Shown here one piece after another: positions 8,361 through 17,268 of a DNA stretch of 64,000 bases. The first letter of the stretch is position 1, and the number at the start of each line of letters is the position of its first letter. Under the pieces are notes generated by a model. It had not been told where the DNA came from. It worked only from the letters and a program-made list of their open reading frames with translations, and did not search any database. The DNA is from Epithemia pelagica (lineage: Eukaryota; Bacillariophyta; Bacillariophyceae; Surirellales; Surirellaceae), in NCBI GenBank assembly GCA_946965045.2, contig OX337240.1, positions 3,162,001 through 3,226,000 of the forward strand, written 5' to 3'. Position numbers and translations under genes: made by a program.

Positions 8361-11195
8361 CTAAGTTTGATCGGCTTCTTTGCTCGCGATCTTCTTACCA
8401 GGTTTATAATTCGCGGCCACAAGCACCTTACGAGGATTGTCACTTAGGACGCAAACACGCTTGTCCCCGACCCAAAGCTTAACCCCAACGAGCCCACTTC
8501 GGCGAACACCAGGGATGTCTTTGTCATGGAAGTAGTAGTCGGAAAGCCTGCTTTCTCCAGAAGGAAGGTTGTAGGTGTTCTTTGGCATGGGATCGTGAAC
8601 GGTCCCATCTTTTCCTTGGTACACGTAGAAATGTGCACGTGGATTCCCCATCTCCCCAGTCTTAAAGCCACCAGCATGGACAGTATCTCCTCGAACGAGG
8701 AGAAACGTGCCATATGGGATATGTACCACTTTACCCAGCTCGTTCATATAATCCTTGTGCTTCTCACCGCGGAAACTCCACAATTCAACGGACATACCCT
8801 CCTCCGCCAGGGGCATGAAAACAATAAAAGGCATGCGTTCCCGGAGTGGCAGATCTGCATTCGCTCTCCGAGTCTTTTTGATTGGTTGCTTCCCGGAGGG
8901 CGTTTTGGGACCTTCGGACATGTTCCCTGTTACGCTCTGGAACAAGAAGTCGATGTGAGGTTCTTGAACTTTTGCCTCTGTGGTCTTCATGAACGAAAGG
9001 TGAATGTTGATTTGGTCCGCAAATGAATCATCTTTTGCGTAGTTCATCCCATAGAGAGCTGAGGCAAGCAGCTGCTTGAAATTGGCCGTGACCTTTGCAG
9101 CATGTTCGGGGTTAACGTGGCCGAAGTACCGAATGTTGGACACCATTCCCTCATGTTCCATCATTGCCATCAACAAATTTGGTGTGTAGTCTTGAACAGA
9201 TTTGAAAAATTTGCCCTTTCCTTTCTGGTCCAAGCCTGTGCTGTGCCACGCATTCTCCAACATTTCGAGGAGATCTGGCGGAGTTGTCAAAAAATATCCT
9301 CGATACATTTTGTTTTCAATATCGTACAGCCATTTGAAATACTTCGAGCGCAATTCTCTATGTAACAACTTCATTTCCTCGAAACGCTCATTCTCCTTCG
9401 CTTTCGCATCGATCGCTTCCATCTCCTCAAAAATACTATCCGTGTCATCTTCTGCCATTACCACTGGTACGAACATTCCAGTACTAGGGCTGGGATTGGC
9501 TTGAGTGGCGGGTTGAGCTTGTGCTGCAGGTAGGACGGGACTGCTGGGAAGGAGCACGGGTTGAGCTTGTGCTGCAGGTGGGATGGGATTGCTCGGAAGG
9601 AGGTGGGGTGAGCCTTCGACCGGCTGGGTCGTGCGTTGTTGTTGCTGCTGATGATGGAGCGATGAAGGTAGAGTCCCCCCGTAACCTCCATAGTTGGGTT
9701 GATTGTAGGACGGAGGATGTCCATGGTACTGCGGCGGAGGATGACTCGTCGGAGGATGAGGATAATGCGGCGGAGGATAAGGATAATGCGGCGGAGGATG
9801 ATGATTGTACTGCGGCGGAGGGTAATTGTACTGCGGCGGAGGATAATTGTACTGCGGCGGAGGATGGTGATAATATTGCGGAGGATAATGCGGCGGCAGC
9901 TGAGGGGGCGAATTGTAGTGCTCAGAAACGTCTTGCGGAGGAGGCGGAGAAGGAAGAGCAGGAGGACGAGCAACAGCAGCAACTGGGCGGAAAACAGTAG
10001 TAGAAGAGGTAGCGAAAGCCTTCTTTGTTTTTTTCCCGTCGTCTTCATTTTCATCACTGGGTCGACCGCGTTTCTTTCCCTCGTCTTCGTCGTCGTCACC
10101 TTTCGTCGACGGTCGGATAACCTGTTCGGAGGACGTCGGCGATTCGTCCGAAAGGTTATAAAACAAAGACAGCTCGTCGCCCTTTTCGATCCGCTTGATT
10201 GCCTTGACTAGAAGATTCGGCATGATTCTCACGTTGTAATGATCATCCGATTCATCCGGTGGATTGTCTGTACCGTACCGATGGTGTAGGTGGTCGTTGA
10301 TTAAGTGCAGCCCCATGCCGAAGTGATCGTCGTTGTCTGCTTGAAGCCTTCGATTGTCACGTCCGAACTGAATCGCGTACTCGTTGGGTACAACTGTCCG
10401 AGACGTGACGTCGTTTCCCGTGTACGCACCAATCACTTCACCATCTTTGATTGTCCGAGCTGCAAAAACGCCAAACCCGGCGCCTGGGAGTTTTGACTCC
10501 TTCACCTCAAACAGAAGCACTTTTCCAAGGTAGATCTTGACTACCGGATTGTTCGCAAATGTGTAACCGACATGCTTGCCGATCGGGAAGGTATGTTTTC
10601 TGTTCTTCTTGACAGGGAGACCCATTCCACTCGAAAGTGGCACAATCTTCCCCTTTTGCATGCCAGAACCGGGCTTCCGAATTGGAGCTTCTTGGACCGA
10701 AAAAGTGGCCGAAATCTTCCGTGAGACATACTCTCCCATAGCACAGGCAAGTACAGCACTGTCTTTGATCTTGGAGAGCGTCTTGAGGCCTTCGGTGAAT
10801 TTCCTGATTGGATCCCGTCCAGAACGAGAAGGGAGTTTCTCCACTTCCTCGATGCCTTTCTTGTAGTCCTCTGTGCGCGTATCGATGAGGAGCTGCCGCA
10901 TTTGAGTTTCCGAATACTGTTTGCTGTGGTCCTTCTCTGGATGGCCACGCCGAACATCTGCAAGCTTTTTATCCTTCACTTCGGCAAAGTCTTGATCCGA
11001 AAGAAACCGATGGTGCTTTGTTGTTGTCGCTTCGTCTGTTGCTGCTGCTTCGGGCGCCGCTGCTGCTTTGGCTGACTGCTCTTCCGCTGCATCTATTGCA
11101 AGTATAAGAGCGTCAAGATTTCCTTTGTCACTCATGCTGTCTCGTTTTTGAGCGCCTGCTTTTGAATACTGTTTCTTAGGGCTTGGTTTCCCCAT
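8361..11195 (-). CDS. SET-domain protein fused to a 2-oxoglutarate/Fe(II)-oxygenase-like fold
   Basis: 944 residues from the preferred start MGKPSPKKQ at 11,195; an upstream in-frame ATG at 11,249 would add 18 hydrophobic residues. Numbering below counts from the upstream ATG. A charged N-terminal helix-rich region runs from 20 to 230. A SET-like core (about 240-370) shows GAGFGVFAARTIKDGEVIGAYTG and GDELSLFYN, but the usual NHSC-PN substrate block is replaced by LINDHLHHRYG. A Pro/Tyr-rich linker with PPPQY-type repeats lies at about 450-515. The C-terminal third (about 620-930) contains HID (765-767), HAGG (858) and NPRAHFYVY (Arg 871), the HxD...H...R layout of double-stranded beta-helix dioxygenases. 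Plausible roles are lysine methylation and oxidation of protein or DNA, both inferred. Its neighbour is a DDE-type transposase-like gene on the same strand, which suggests it is carried by a mobile element. Confidence 0.7.
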   Translation of the reverse strand: MGKPSPKKQYSKAGAQKRDSMSDKGNLDALILAIDAAEEQSAKAAAAPEAAATDEATTTKHHRFLSDQDFAEVKDKKLADVRRGHPEKDHSKQYSETQMRQLLIDTRTEDYKKGIEEVEKLPSRSGRDPIRKFTEGLKTLSKIKDSAVLACAMGEYVSRKISATFSVQEAPIRKPGSGMQKGKIVPLSSGMGLPVKKNRKHTFPIGKHVGYTFANNPVVKIYLGKVLLFEVKESKLPGAGFGVFAARTIKDGEVIGAYTGNDVTSRTVVPNEYAIQFGRDNRRLQADNDDHFGMGLHLINDHLHHRYGTDNPPDESDDHYNVRIMPNLLVKAIKRIEKGDELSLFYNLSDESPTSSEQVIRPSTKGDDDEDEGKKRGRPSDENEDDGKKTKKAFATSSTTVFRPVAAVARPPALPSPPPPQDVSEHYNSPPQLPPHYPPQYYHHPPPQYNYPPPQYNYPPPQYNHHPPPHYPYPPPHYPHPPTSHPPPQYHGHPPSYNQPNYGGYGGTLPSSLHHQQQQQRTTQPVEGSPHLLPSNPIPPAAQAQPVLLPSSPVLPAAQAQPATQANPSPSTGMFVPVVMAEDDTDSIFEEMEAIDAKAKENERFEEMKLLHRELRSKYFKWLYDIENKMYRGYFLTTPPDLLEMLENAWHSTGLDQKGKGKFFKSVQDYTPNLLMAMMEHEGMVSNIRYFGHVNPEHAAKVTANFKQLLASALYGMNYAKDDSFADQINIHLSFMKTTEAKVQEPHIDFLFQSVTGNMSEGPKTPSGKQPIKKTRRANADLPLRERMPFIVFMPLAEEGMSVELWSFRGEKHKDYMNELGKVVHIPYGTFLLVRGDTVHAGGFKTGEMGNPRAHFYVYQGKDGTVHDPMPKNTYNLPSGESRLSDYYFHDKDIPGVRRSGLVGVKLWVGDKRVCVLSDNPRKVLVAANYKPGKKIASKEADQT
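9700..9905. repeat. 24-bp coding minisatellite (PPPQY repeat)
   Basis: Tandem variants of TACTGCGGCGGAGGATAATT within the SET gene encode the PPPQYNY-type linker. Opposite-strand open frames over this stretch are artefacts of the repeat. Confidence 0.75.
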
Positions 11196-11288
11196 GGTCG
11201 AAACGCAAAAACTCGAAACACGAAACACAAGAAACACGAAACGCAGCATTCTCCTCAGCCCTCAGCTCACATTCCAAAAAAAATCTTG

Positions 11289-11330
11289 AGCTCACATACT
11301 AAAAAACGGTGAAGTTTTGGTATGTGGGCT
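11289..11330. promoter_or_regulatory. Imperfect palindrome between the SET and transposase genes
   Basis: AGCTCACATACTAAAA (11,289-11,304) faces TTTTGGTATGTGGGCT (11,315-11,330), 14 of 16 bases complementary around a 10-base loop. It lies upstream of the SET gene and downstream of the transposase gene, so it could be a binding site or a 3'-end hairpin. No function is shown. The remaining bases from 11,250 to 11,605 hold no gene. Confidence 0.35.
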
Positions 11331-11605
11331 GAGTTACTTAAGGATTTGCGTGCCAGTTTTGCGATGCGTGCGCGTTTTCGGAGAGGGAGGCGTGTTTCGC
11401 GCGAGGTCTGCTCCGAAAATCGTCCATTTTCTCGCTCTCTCACATTTTCGAGGTACTTACAAACTGATAATCCAACACGCAACACGAGCACGCAACACGG
11501 AAGTGGTCATTGATACCAATAACTGACAAGAAATACATTCAATAAAATGGATTGCTGTTATAAATAGTCAAGTTACATGCATTTTGATGATAAATGGAGA
11601 TTAGA

Positions 11606-14197
11606 TCAGGTTTCTACTGCACCAGATCCTTGCGTTTCTCTCCAGAGACGTGAGATGAAGCCATGATCTTGGTCGAAGGCGGATCGGTGACACTTGATTG
11701 CTTTTGACATCTTTTCAATTTCGGCATACGAGAGGCCCGCAGCTGCATAGTCTCTGTTGTTGGAATTTTGATCGTATAACAAGTACGCGAGCATATAGCG
11801 ACGTGCCTTTGCTGACATTTTCCGCATGATTTCGGGTGTTGTTTTCTTCAGGCTCGCTGTCAAACATCGTAAAAAGGCAGCTTTGTCTTTCTTCTCATTC
11901 AGTGAGAAAGCACGAAAGACTTTTTTTGAGTAACCCCAGCCATACTCGATCCCCTCACCGGCCATTTCACAGTGATACTTGGTCGATACGAGAATCTCGA
12001 TCCTGCAACGATGTCGTTCAGACAAGTCTTCCGCCAGCTTCTCCATTGCAGATTTTTTGTTCTTGAAATCGGAGCATTCGCTCATCAGATGAACCATAGA
12101 GTACTTTTTGTAGTCCGCCTGATAGGCTTCTTTCACAGTCTTCTTATCCGCTTCCAACCATGCATCTCTGGTTGTCTTGACGTACTTGATCATGTTGTTA
12201 GGGTCTATCCACCCCCGCTCCCATAACACTTGAAAGAGCCCTTTTGCAGCATTCATCCAGCCTTCCTCGATCACGTCATCTTCAATCACCGTTGCAATGT
12301 TGGAGCGTTTACAAAGGTCCTGTAGTTCACCAGCATTTTTCGATTGAAATGAACGTTGCATTCCAGGTCCCATGACCCGGACAAGTTTTGCCATGAGCTC
12401 CTTCTTTGTGAGGTTGCGCTTTTTCTTTCTACCAGTTCGGTGTGTATTCTTCGATGCGACACGCTGCGCGTCATTGAGACGATGGCCTTTTTTAGCAACT
12501 GGACCACGATCGTTCTCCTGATAGACGAGGTGTTGTACGTCACCAACTCGTAGTTTGTCGTCATGGTTGTACGGGCCAAGGCAAGCTTGATCAATAATTT
12601 GTGTGTCCCGCATGCTGGGAACAGCTCCTCCCCAGTCGTTATTCATGTTCAGAGCATTTAACCCATCGGATTGTTGTTTTCCATGACCACTGCTTTGGTC
12701 GAACAAAAAGACAAAGTCATGGGCGGGGAACATGACCACGAGGCAATCGACAATATCCTCCAACTGCAAGGCCATGTATTCATAATTCCAATATCCCTCT
12801 TTATCTGCTCCGTATTCAAAAAAGCGAGTGAACGGTTGGGCATTGGTAATTGGAGTCTTGGCAGTGTGACCATTGAGGTTCACTGCAGCCTCGGTAGAGA
12901 CGTATTTGTTGTGTGTCGCATGTAGACGGAGTTCATTAATCCGAAATAGACTCGCAGCAAGCAACGGGTTTCCGTTCATAAGGAAGCCCCATGATCGGCT
13001 TACAAAAGCGCTGATCATCATCCCATGTCCATCATCCTTTGGCAGCATTTTAGTTGCGCCATCTTTAGTGTAGCATGCCTTAGACGAGAAGGAAAACTGC
13101 TTGTAGATCGATTCGTCCTGGCCGATGAGGATGACAGGTTTGCGGTCGGAGGGAAACCTGTGTGACAAGTTTCCATTGTGAATTGTGTTTTCTGGTTTGA
13201 TGTACCGTTCAAATTCGCTTGGGAAGGCATCAACATGGTACTCCCGCATCTGCTTGCCTGTTGTTACATCAGTGTACTCAAATACAAAGCTGTTTGGCAA
13301 GAGCTTCTCCTTGCCCGCATTCCCTTCGTTTTCAAGTTTGATTGCATCCTCGGTAGGGAGCTGCACCCACCGATACGACAGCTCTTCCCACTTAAAGTAC
13401 TTCTTGACAAAAGCAGCTCTGTGGGCAACATTCTCAGCATTTTCGTGTCGATCAGTGAAGTATGTTTTCGTGTGTTCCTTGAACACGAGCCCTGCAGCAG
13501 CAATACATCGCCACGCTGTGCTTTGCGAAATGGTGGAAAGCTTCATCGATGCCAAGAAGGCCTCGTACGATACTGGCGTTGCATTCGTATCCATGCACTC
13601 TTGTACGATCATGGTATGCATATCCGGAAGCAATGTTGTCCTCAGGTACATTAGAGCAGACTCTGTTGTAAGAGTGCTCAGGTTTTCCTTTGCCCAGCAT
13701 TCAAACTTTACCTTTGCTTCAGGTATGTGAACGAATAAGACGGGCGATGGCTCTTTCCCAATATGAACGTGGTAGTTGGGATGAGGGAAACTGTCGTTTT
13801 CCCGAAAGTACCTGTGAAAACAAGCAATGGTCTTGGGATGTTTTTTTACTTTTTCACCATAAATCTGTTCCATTTTGCTAATGGCTTTGCTTATGCAGTT
13901 CAGCCATGTACGACCGTGTGGCATATCAAGCAACGCTATCTTATAAGAAAGTTGTAAATACGTTGCCTTGAGCAGTACCCTCTGTTGCTGTTCCTGGTTG
14001 AGGGGGAAGATGTCTCCCTTGTTAACCACATTCGGAAGTGCCTCCACGTTGGAAATGGCCCTTTCAAGGGTTTCTATCCATCGCTCAAGATTTCGTTTTG
14101 ACGATCCTGGAGAATCGCATTTGCCGGCAAAGAGCCTACGGTTCCTTGGCTCATCAAAATAGGCGCTTTCCATTTGTTGCGATAGACCTTGGATCAT
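11606..14197 (-). CDS. DDE-type transposase-like protein (IS630/Tc1-like core)
   Basis: 863 residues. A helix-rich N-terminal half contains a likely helix-turn-helix (about 205-245, SYEAFLASMKLSTISQSTAW). The catalytic-type core shows ILIGQDESIYKQ (Asp/Glu about 361-362), then after a beta-rich stretch FLFDQSSGHGK (Asp 500, His 505). The DE and D-xx-S-x-H signatures resemble the IS630/Tc1/mariner-like DDE group expanded in fungi and stramenopiles. A third acidic residue cannot be placed with confidence. The C-terminal 250 residues are basic and helical. The first ATG overlaps the stop of the upstream 251-residue frame (ATGA), which suggests the two frames belong to one gene split by a frameshift or an intron I could not place. 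It is in the same orientation as the SET/oxygenase gene. Confidence 0.65.
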   Translation of the reverse strand: MIQGLSQQMESAYFDEPRNRRLFAGKCDSPGSSKRNLERWIETLERAISNVEALPNVVNKGDIFPLNQEQQQRVLLKATYLQLSYKIALLDMPHGRTWLNCISKAISKMEQIYGEKVKKHPKTIACFHRYFRENDSFPHPNYHVHIGKEPSPVLFVHIPEAKVKFECWAKENLSTLTTESALMYLRTTLLPDMHTMIVQECMDTNATPVSYEAFLASMKLSTISQSTAWRCIAAAGLVFKEHTKTYFTDRHENAENVAHRAAFVKKYFKWEELSYRWVQLPTEDAIKLENEGNAGKEKLLPNSFVFEYTDVTTGKQMREYHVDAFPSEFERYIKPENTIHNGNLSHRFPSDRKPVILIGQDESIYKQFSFSSKACYTKDGATKMLPKDDGHGMMISAFVSRSWGFLMNGNPLLAASLFRINELRLHATHNKYVSTEAAVNLNGHTAKTPITNAQPFTRFFEYGADKEGYWNYEYMALQLEDIVDCLVVMFPAHDFVFLFDQSSGHGKQQSDGLNALNMNNDWGGAVPSMRDTQIIDQACLGPYNHDDKLRVGDVQHLVYQENDRGPVAKKGHRLNDAQRVASKNTHRTGRKKKRNLTKKELMAKLVRVMGPGMQRSFQSKNAGELQDLCKRSNIATVIEDDVIEEGWMNAAKGLFQVLWERGWIDPNNMIKYVKTTRDAWLEADKKTVKEAYQADYKKYSMVHLMSECSDFKNKKSAMEKLAEDLSERHRCRIEILVSTKYHCEMAGEGIEYGWGYSKKVFRAFSLNEKKDKAAFLRCLTASLKKTTPEIMRKMSAKARRYMLAYLLYDQNSNNRDYAAAGLSYAEIEKMSKAIKCHRSAFDQDHGFISRLWRETQGSGAVET

Positions 14198-14949
14198 CTC
14201 ACTCTCGAAAACTGAAAACCAATCGGCAAACTCTGTGGATGGTCATGGCCGATTTCGTCTGTGGCCAATTCAGGATGTTGGATTGCTCCAACAAGCACCT
14301 GATTTGTGTTGTCGTGAGGTGGTGACGTTTGCATTTCGGTAGGGCTGTCTCCAATTTGTGGCGGTTGACCATGTTGCTGCGTTGCAGTGCTCTTGATTGC
14401 TGGTGGAGTTGAAGTGTTTCTTGCTTGCTTGGATGTATTTAGCGTGCCTTCACGCAACCCTGGTGACTCTTCGTTCCTTCGCTTCGTTGGCTTCGCTCGT
14501 CCCGACCGCCGAATCACATTCTCGGCTGCAGCCTCCAGCCATTCTTGATGATCGTCCAACATCACTGGCCCTGTTGTTGTGTCGGAGCTTACATAAAAGA
14601 ATGTGTATCTTTTCTTTTGGATTGTGACTTTGTGGCGGTACCAGCCAAACTTGTTTGATTCCGACACCTTAGTTTCGAAACAGAGTTTAAGAACAACATC
14701 TTTAGTCAAAACAAGATTCAGTCTGAATGGCGACAGTCCTGGCAGCCAAGTGTGCATGAAGTTCACAATCTGGGTGTCTTGGATCCACTTGTTGCAGAAC
14801 CCAAACGAGGATGGGGAGCATTGCGTCTTAAAGACGTCAAGAATCTCTTGTGCCGATAAACTTCGTTCCATCCGAGACTGTGTTGCGTGGGATGAGTCGG
14901 ATGATCGCGTCATTGAGTATGATGCCAACCCCGTACCTTGTTGCCCCAT
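14194..14949 (-). CDS. 251-residue frame upstream of the DDE protein, probably its N-terminal part
   Basis: The first 140 residues look folded (KFGWYRHKVTIQKKRYTFFYVSSD, then VMLDDHQEWLEAAAENVIRRSGR). The rest is disordered and rich in Ser, Thr, Gln and Pro. Its stop codon overlaps the ATG of the following transposase-like frame by the ATGA arrangement. In a eukaryote a separate overlapping cistron is unlikely, so a single broken gene or an unrecognised intron is the simpler reading. No known domain is recognised. Confidence 0.45.
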   Translation of the reverse strand: MGQQGTGLASYSMTRSSDSSHATQSRMERSLSAQEILDVFKTQCSPSSFGFCNKWIQDTQIVNFMHTWLPGLSPFRLNLVLTKDVVLKLCFETKVSESNKFGWYRHKVTIQKKRYTFFYVSSDTTTGPVMLDDHQEWLEAAAENVIRRSGRAKPTKRRNEESPGLREGTLNTSKQARNTSTPPAIKSTATQQHGQPPQIGDSPTEMQTSPPHDNTNQVLVGAIQHPELATDEIGHDHPQSLPIGFQFSRVR

Positions 14950-15210
14950 TGAGGGTGGTTCAAGTAAACCCTAAAGCGTCCGGATGCAGCTCAGCAACAA
15001 GGTACGCGGTTGGGATGGCCCTCCACCATGGTCGTTAGACAACAACCGTTTTTTCATCATTTTCGACGGAATTCTAGCGTTCGGAAGCTGTCACACATCA
15101 CGGTACGAATAAAAAATTTATTATTCAGACACTGGGTTGTCACGAGTCGGGCACTTTCATTCACTAGTCAGGCCAAACGCTATTGAGGATTATATTTTAT
15201 GGTACTAAAT
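14950..15210. other. Non-coding interval
   Basis: AT-rich towards 15,100-15,200. No coding pattern or repeat was found apart from the 40-bp element just to the right. Confidence 0.5.
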
Positions 15211-15641
15211 CTACGAGGGGTCTACGTCAGGAACATACTCCCTGAACTCAGCTTGTAGGAGATTCATGGCACCATCCATGACGAGACCACAAGTCATGGG
15301 TCCATCTCTTTTGTGCTCCGAATCTGGATGGTAGCACAGGCATCAGTGGTGGCAGCTCCCATGAAATGAGGACCTTTGATGGTCTCTCCGTCAACATGTC
15401 CAATGACCAGCAGGTCTCGTAGTAGTACTTGCAGCCACTGCAAACTCATTGAGAGTTTGACAACAAACAAACGTACAACCATCACCCGCACAACTCCCTT
15501 GTCTCTTTGCGGTACTTCTGCGCATCAAGCGTAATTTCGGATGGATCCTCACCATTCGAGAATGAAGTCACTATATCCATCCTTCTTGTTACAGTCGTAT
15601 GCATCTTACCGTAGATTGCCATCAGCTGGCACAGAGCGGCG
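15211..15641 (-). pseudogene. Probable 3' exons or decayed continuation of the 434-residue gene
   Basis: Minus-strand segments with coding character continue below the stop at 15,642 in other frames: one around ALCQLMAIYG (about 15,600) and a terminal one, DGPMTCGLVMDGAMNLLQ to a TAG at 15,211. A GTAAGA donor after MAIYG and a CCAG acceptor near 15,330 would join the last two in phase. The link from the main frame needs either another intron or a frameshift. It could be a real multi-exon 3' end or decay. Confidence 0.35.
15222..15261 (-). repeat. Right copy of the 40-bp inverted repeat
   Basis: The reverse complement begins CTCCTACAAGCTGAGTTCAG and ends CCTGACGTAG, matching 5558-5598 at 37 of 40 positions. 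It falls inside the apparent C-terminal coding end of the minus-strand gene, which is unusual for a transposon tip. Flanking bases do not give an obvious target duplication. Confidence 0.55.
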
Positions 15642-16946
15642 TCAGGATGATTTGAATTCTTGTGTATGCAACTCCGATTCACCTTCTGAATCCGTGGTTG
15701 ATTCGTCATCAAACATACTGCCAGAAGCATGAAGATTAAGAACCAGCTGGAGTATATGTGGCATGTCTTTGCAACTCGTGGCCCATACCGAGAGGACCAC
15801 GCCATCTTCGTCTCGTTCTACTTTACCCTCTTCGTTACGTTCAAGTCGCGTCGTTGACAGGAGAGAAACTCCAAGGAAGTGTCGGAGGGATTCCCATGCT
15901 TGAAAAGCTTCTGGGAGTTCCTTTTCTACATGTCCAGGGTTTGAGGTGTGCCAAACGCAGAGGCAGTCAACAACAAAATCGCCAACCATTGTCGACAAAG
16001 CAGAATCAGGATATCGATCCACCTGAGGCATTCGCTCAAGAGTGAAATACCAGCGATCGGCATTGTCAAACAATTTGCACCGAAAGGCATCTGCATTTAT
16101 GGACACCATACCTTCTTCAAGATGACTCTGTAGGGATGCCAGGCGTGATACTGGAGCCCTGGGGCTGGTCAAGAAATTGGTATGGATAGCGCTGAATTGC
16201 TGTTTGAAATAATGATCCAAGGAATAACTTTTGTCCTTATTCCACTTCCAGACAGCAACAAGGACGCTTAGGGCCACAGCATCGCCAAATGGTTTGGACA
16301 TTCCGCCAAAAGTCAAGGGTGTGGGCATCTTCGCGACAACAGTCTCTGCAACGCGGAAAGCATACGTGAAATCGTCATTGTCACAGCAAAATAAAGCCGA
16401 GCAATTGTTAACTTTCGCAGTTCGTCCCCTTAGTTTTCGATTCCACCTTTTCTGCGGTTCACTTTCTGTCGTCGTTTCGTCATTGTTTACATAGAAACCG
16501 TCGAGAGCAGCCACAGCAAACTGGGCGTGGCAGATATCAAACACCGTAAGGGCGGACGCCTGAGAATACCCCAATTCCTGGAACAAAATCTCTCGTCCGT
16601 CACAATGTAGCTTTCCGCAATTTCCATGTGGATAACTTGCTCCTGTGATGATGCGTAATGCACATGGTGGAACATTCCAAATTTCTTGTACGCCCGTAGC
16701 TCGAGAACAGACTGCTTTAAAGTATTCATGATATCCCATCGGAAAGTACGGTCTATCATCACTCCTCTCATTGGCAAGTTCATTGGGGCTAACCTTGACG
16801 GCGTCGGGATCACGAATGATTGCAAGGTTCACCGTAAAGTCGACCTTCTCGGCGGGGATATTCAACGCAAACGGCGTCATCGCAATGCCATAGACGAAAT
16901 ATGTCAAGTGCACTCTCCAATCACGATCATCGCTGCAAGCACTCAT
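15642..16946 (-). CDS. Unknown 434-residue protein
   Basis: A long frame with good protein composition throughout: many aromatic and Cys residues, and segments such as AIIRDPDAVKV, LHCDGREILFQELGYSQ and WNVPPCALRIITG. I recognise no domain. The N-terminus (MSACSDDRDW) is the only candidate start. The acidic tail DDESTTDSEGES precedes a stop that may be premature, because coding-like sequence continues downstream. It lies between the DDE/SET block and the helicase-element array. It may be a host gene or a carried gene. Confidence 0.55.
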   Translation of the reverse strand: MSACSDDRDWRVHLTYFVYGIAMTPFALNIPAEKVDFTVNLAIIRDPDAVKVSPNELANERSDDRPYFPMGYHEYFKAVCSRATGVQEIWNVPPCALRIITGASYPHGNCGKLHCDGREILFQELGYSQASALTVFDICHAQFAVAALDGFYVNNDETTTESEPQKRWNRKLRGRTAKVNNCSALFCCDNDDFTYAFRVAETVVAKMPTPLTFGGMSKPFGDAVALSVLVAVWKWNKDKSYSLDHYFKQQFSAIHTNFLTSPRAPVSRLASLQSHLEEGMVSINADAFRCKLFDNADRWYFTLERMPQVDRYPDSALSTMVGDFVVDCLCVWHTSNPGHVEKELPEAFQAWESLRHFLGVSLLSTTRLERNEEGKVERDEDGVVLSVWATSCKDMPHILQLVLNLHASGSMFDDESTTDSEGESELHTQEFKSS

Positions 16947-17268
16947 GTAGGAGGAAGAATGTGAAGGAGCTCCACCTGTTCGCTTGAGATATCACCTCTG
17001 TATGATGGCTGTGGCTTCACTTCGCTTGACGGTCCACTCTTGAGAAAAAAGGGAATAGTCTATTCTTCCAGCTCCGTTATAGGGTATACTCAATGTATAC
17101 TAAATTCACGATAACTTCGGATAAGGAGGCAACTTGAGGCAACCGAGGTGATCAAGCTCTTTGCAACAAGTTGGCTGTGTGTTGTACTAGTACGCAGAAG
17201 ACAATACGAGTTGCTTTGGACAACTTTCTTCTAATGTGAGCTTTTACCTAGAATGGCTGTGGTTGATT
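16947..17268. other. Non-coding interval before the helicase-element array
   Basis: Nothing recognisable was found. It contains AGGGTATACTCAATGTATACT, with a short palindromic core at about 17,081-17,101. Confidence 0.45.

Noticed and set aside
9458-10211. Frames of 159-213 codons opposite the SET gene linker
   Set aside because: Arg-rich or acidic translations of the coding minisatellite in other frames. The PPPQY reading is in frame with flanking domains.
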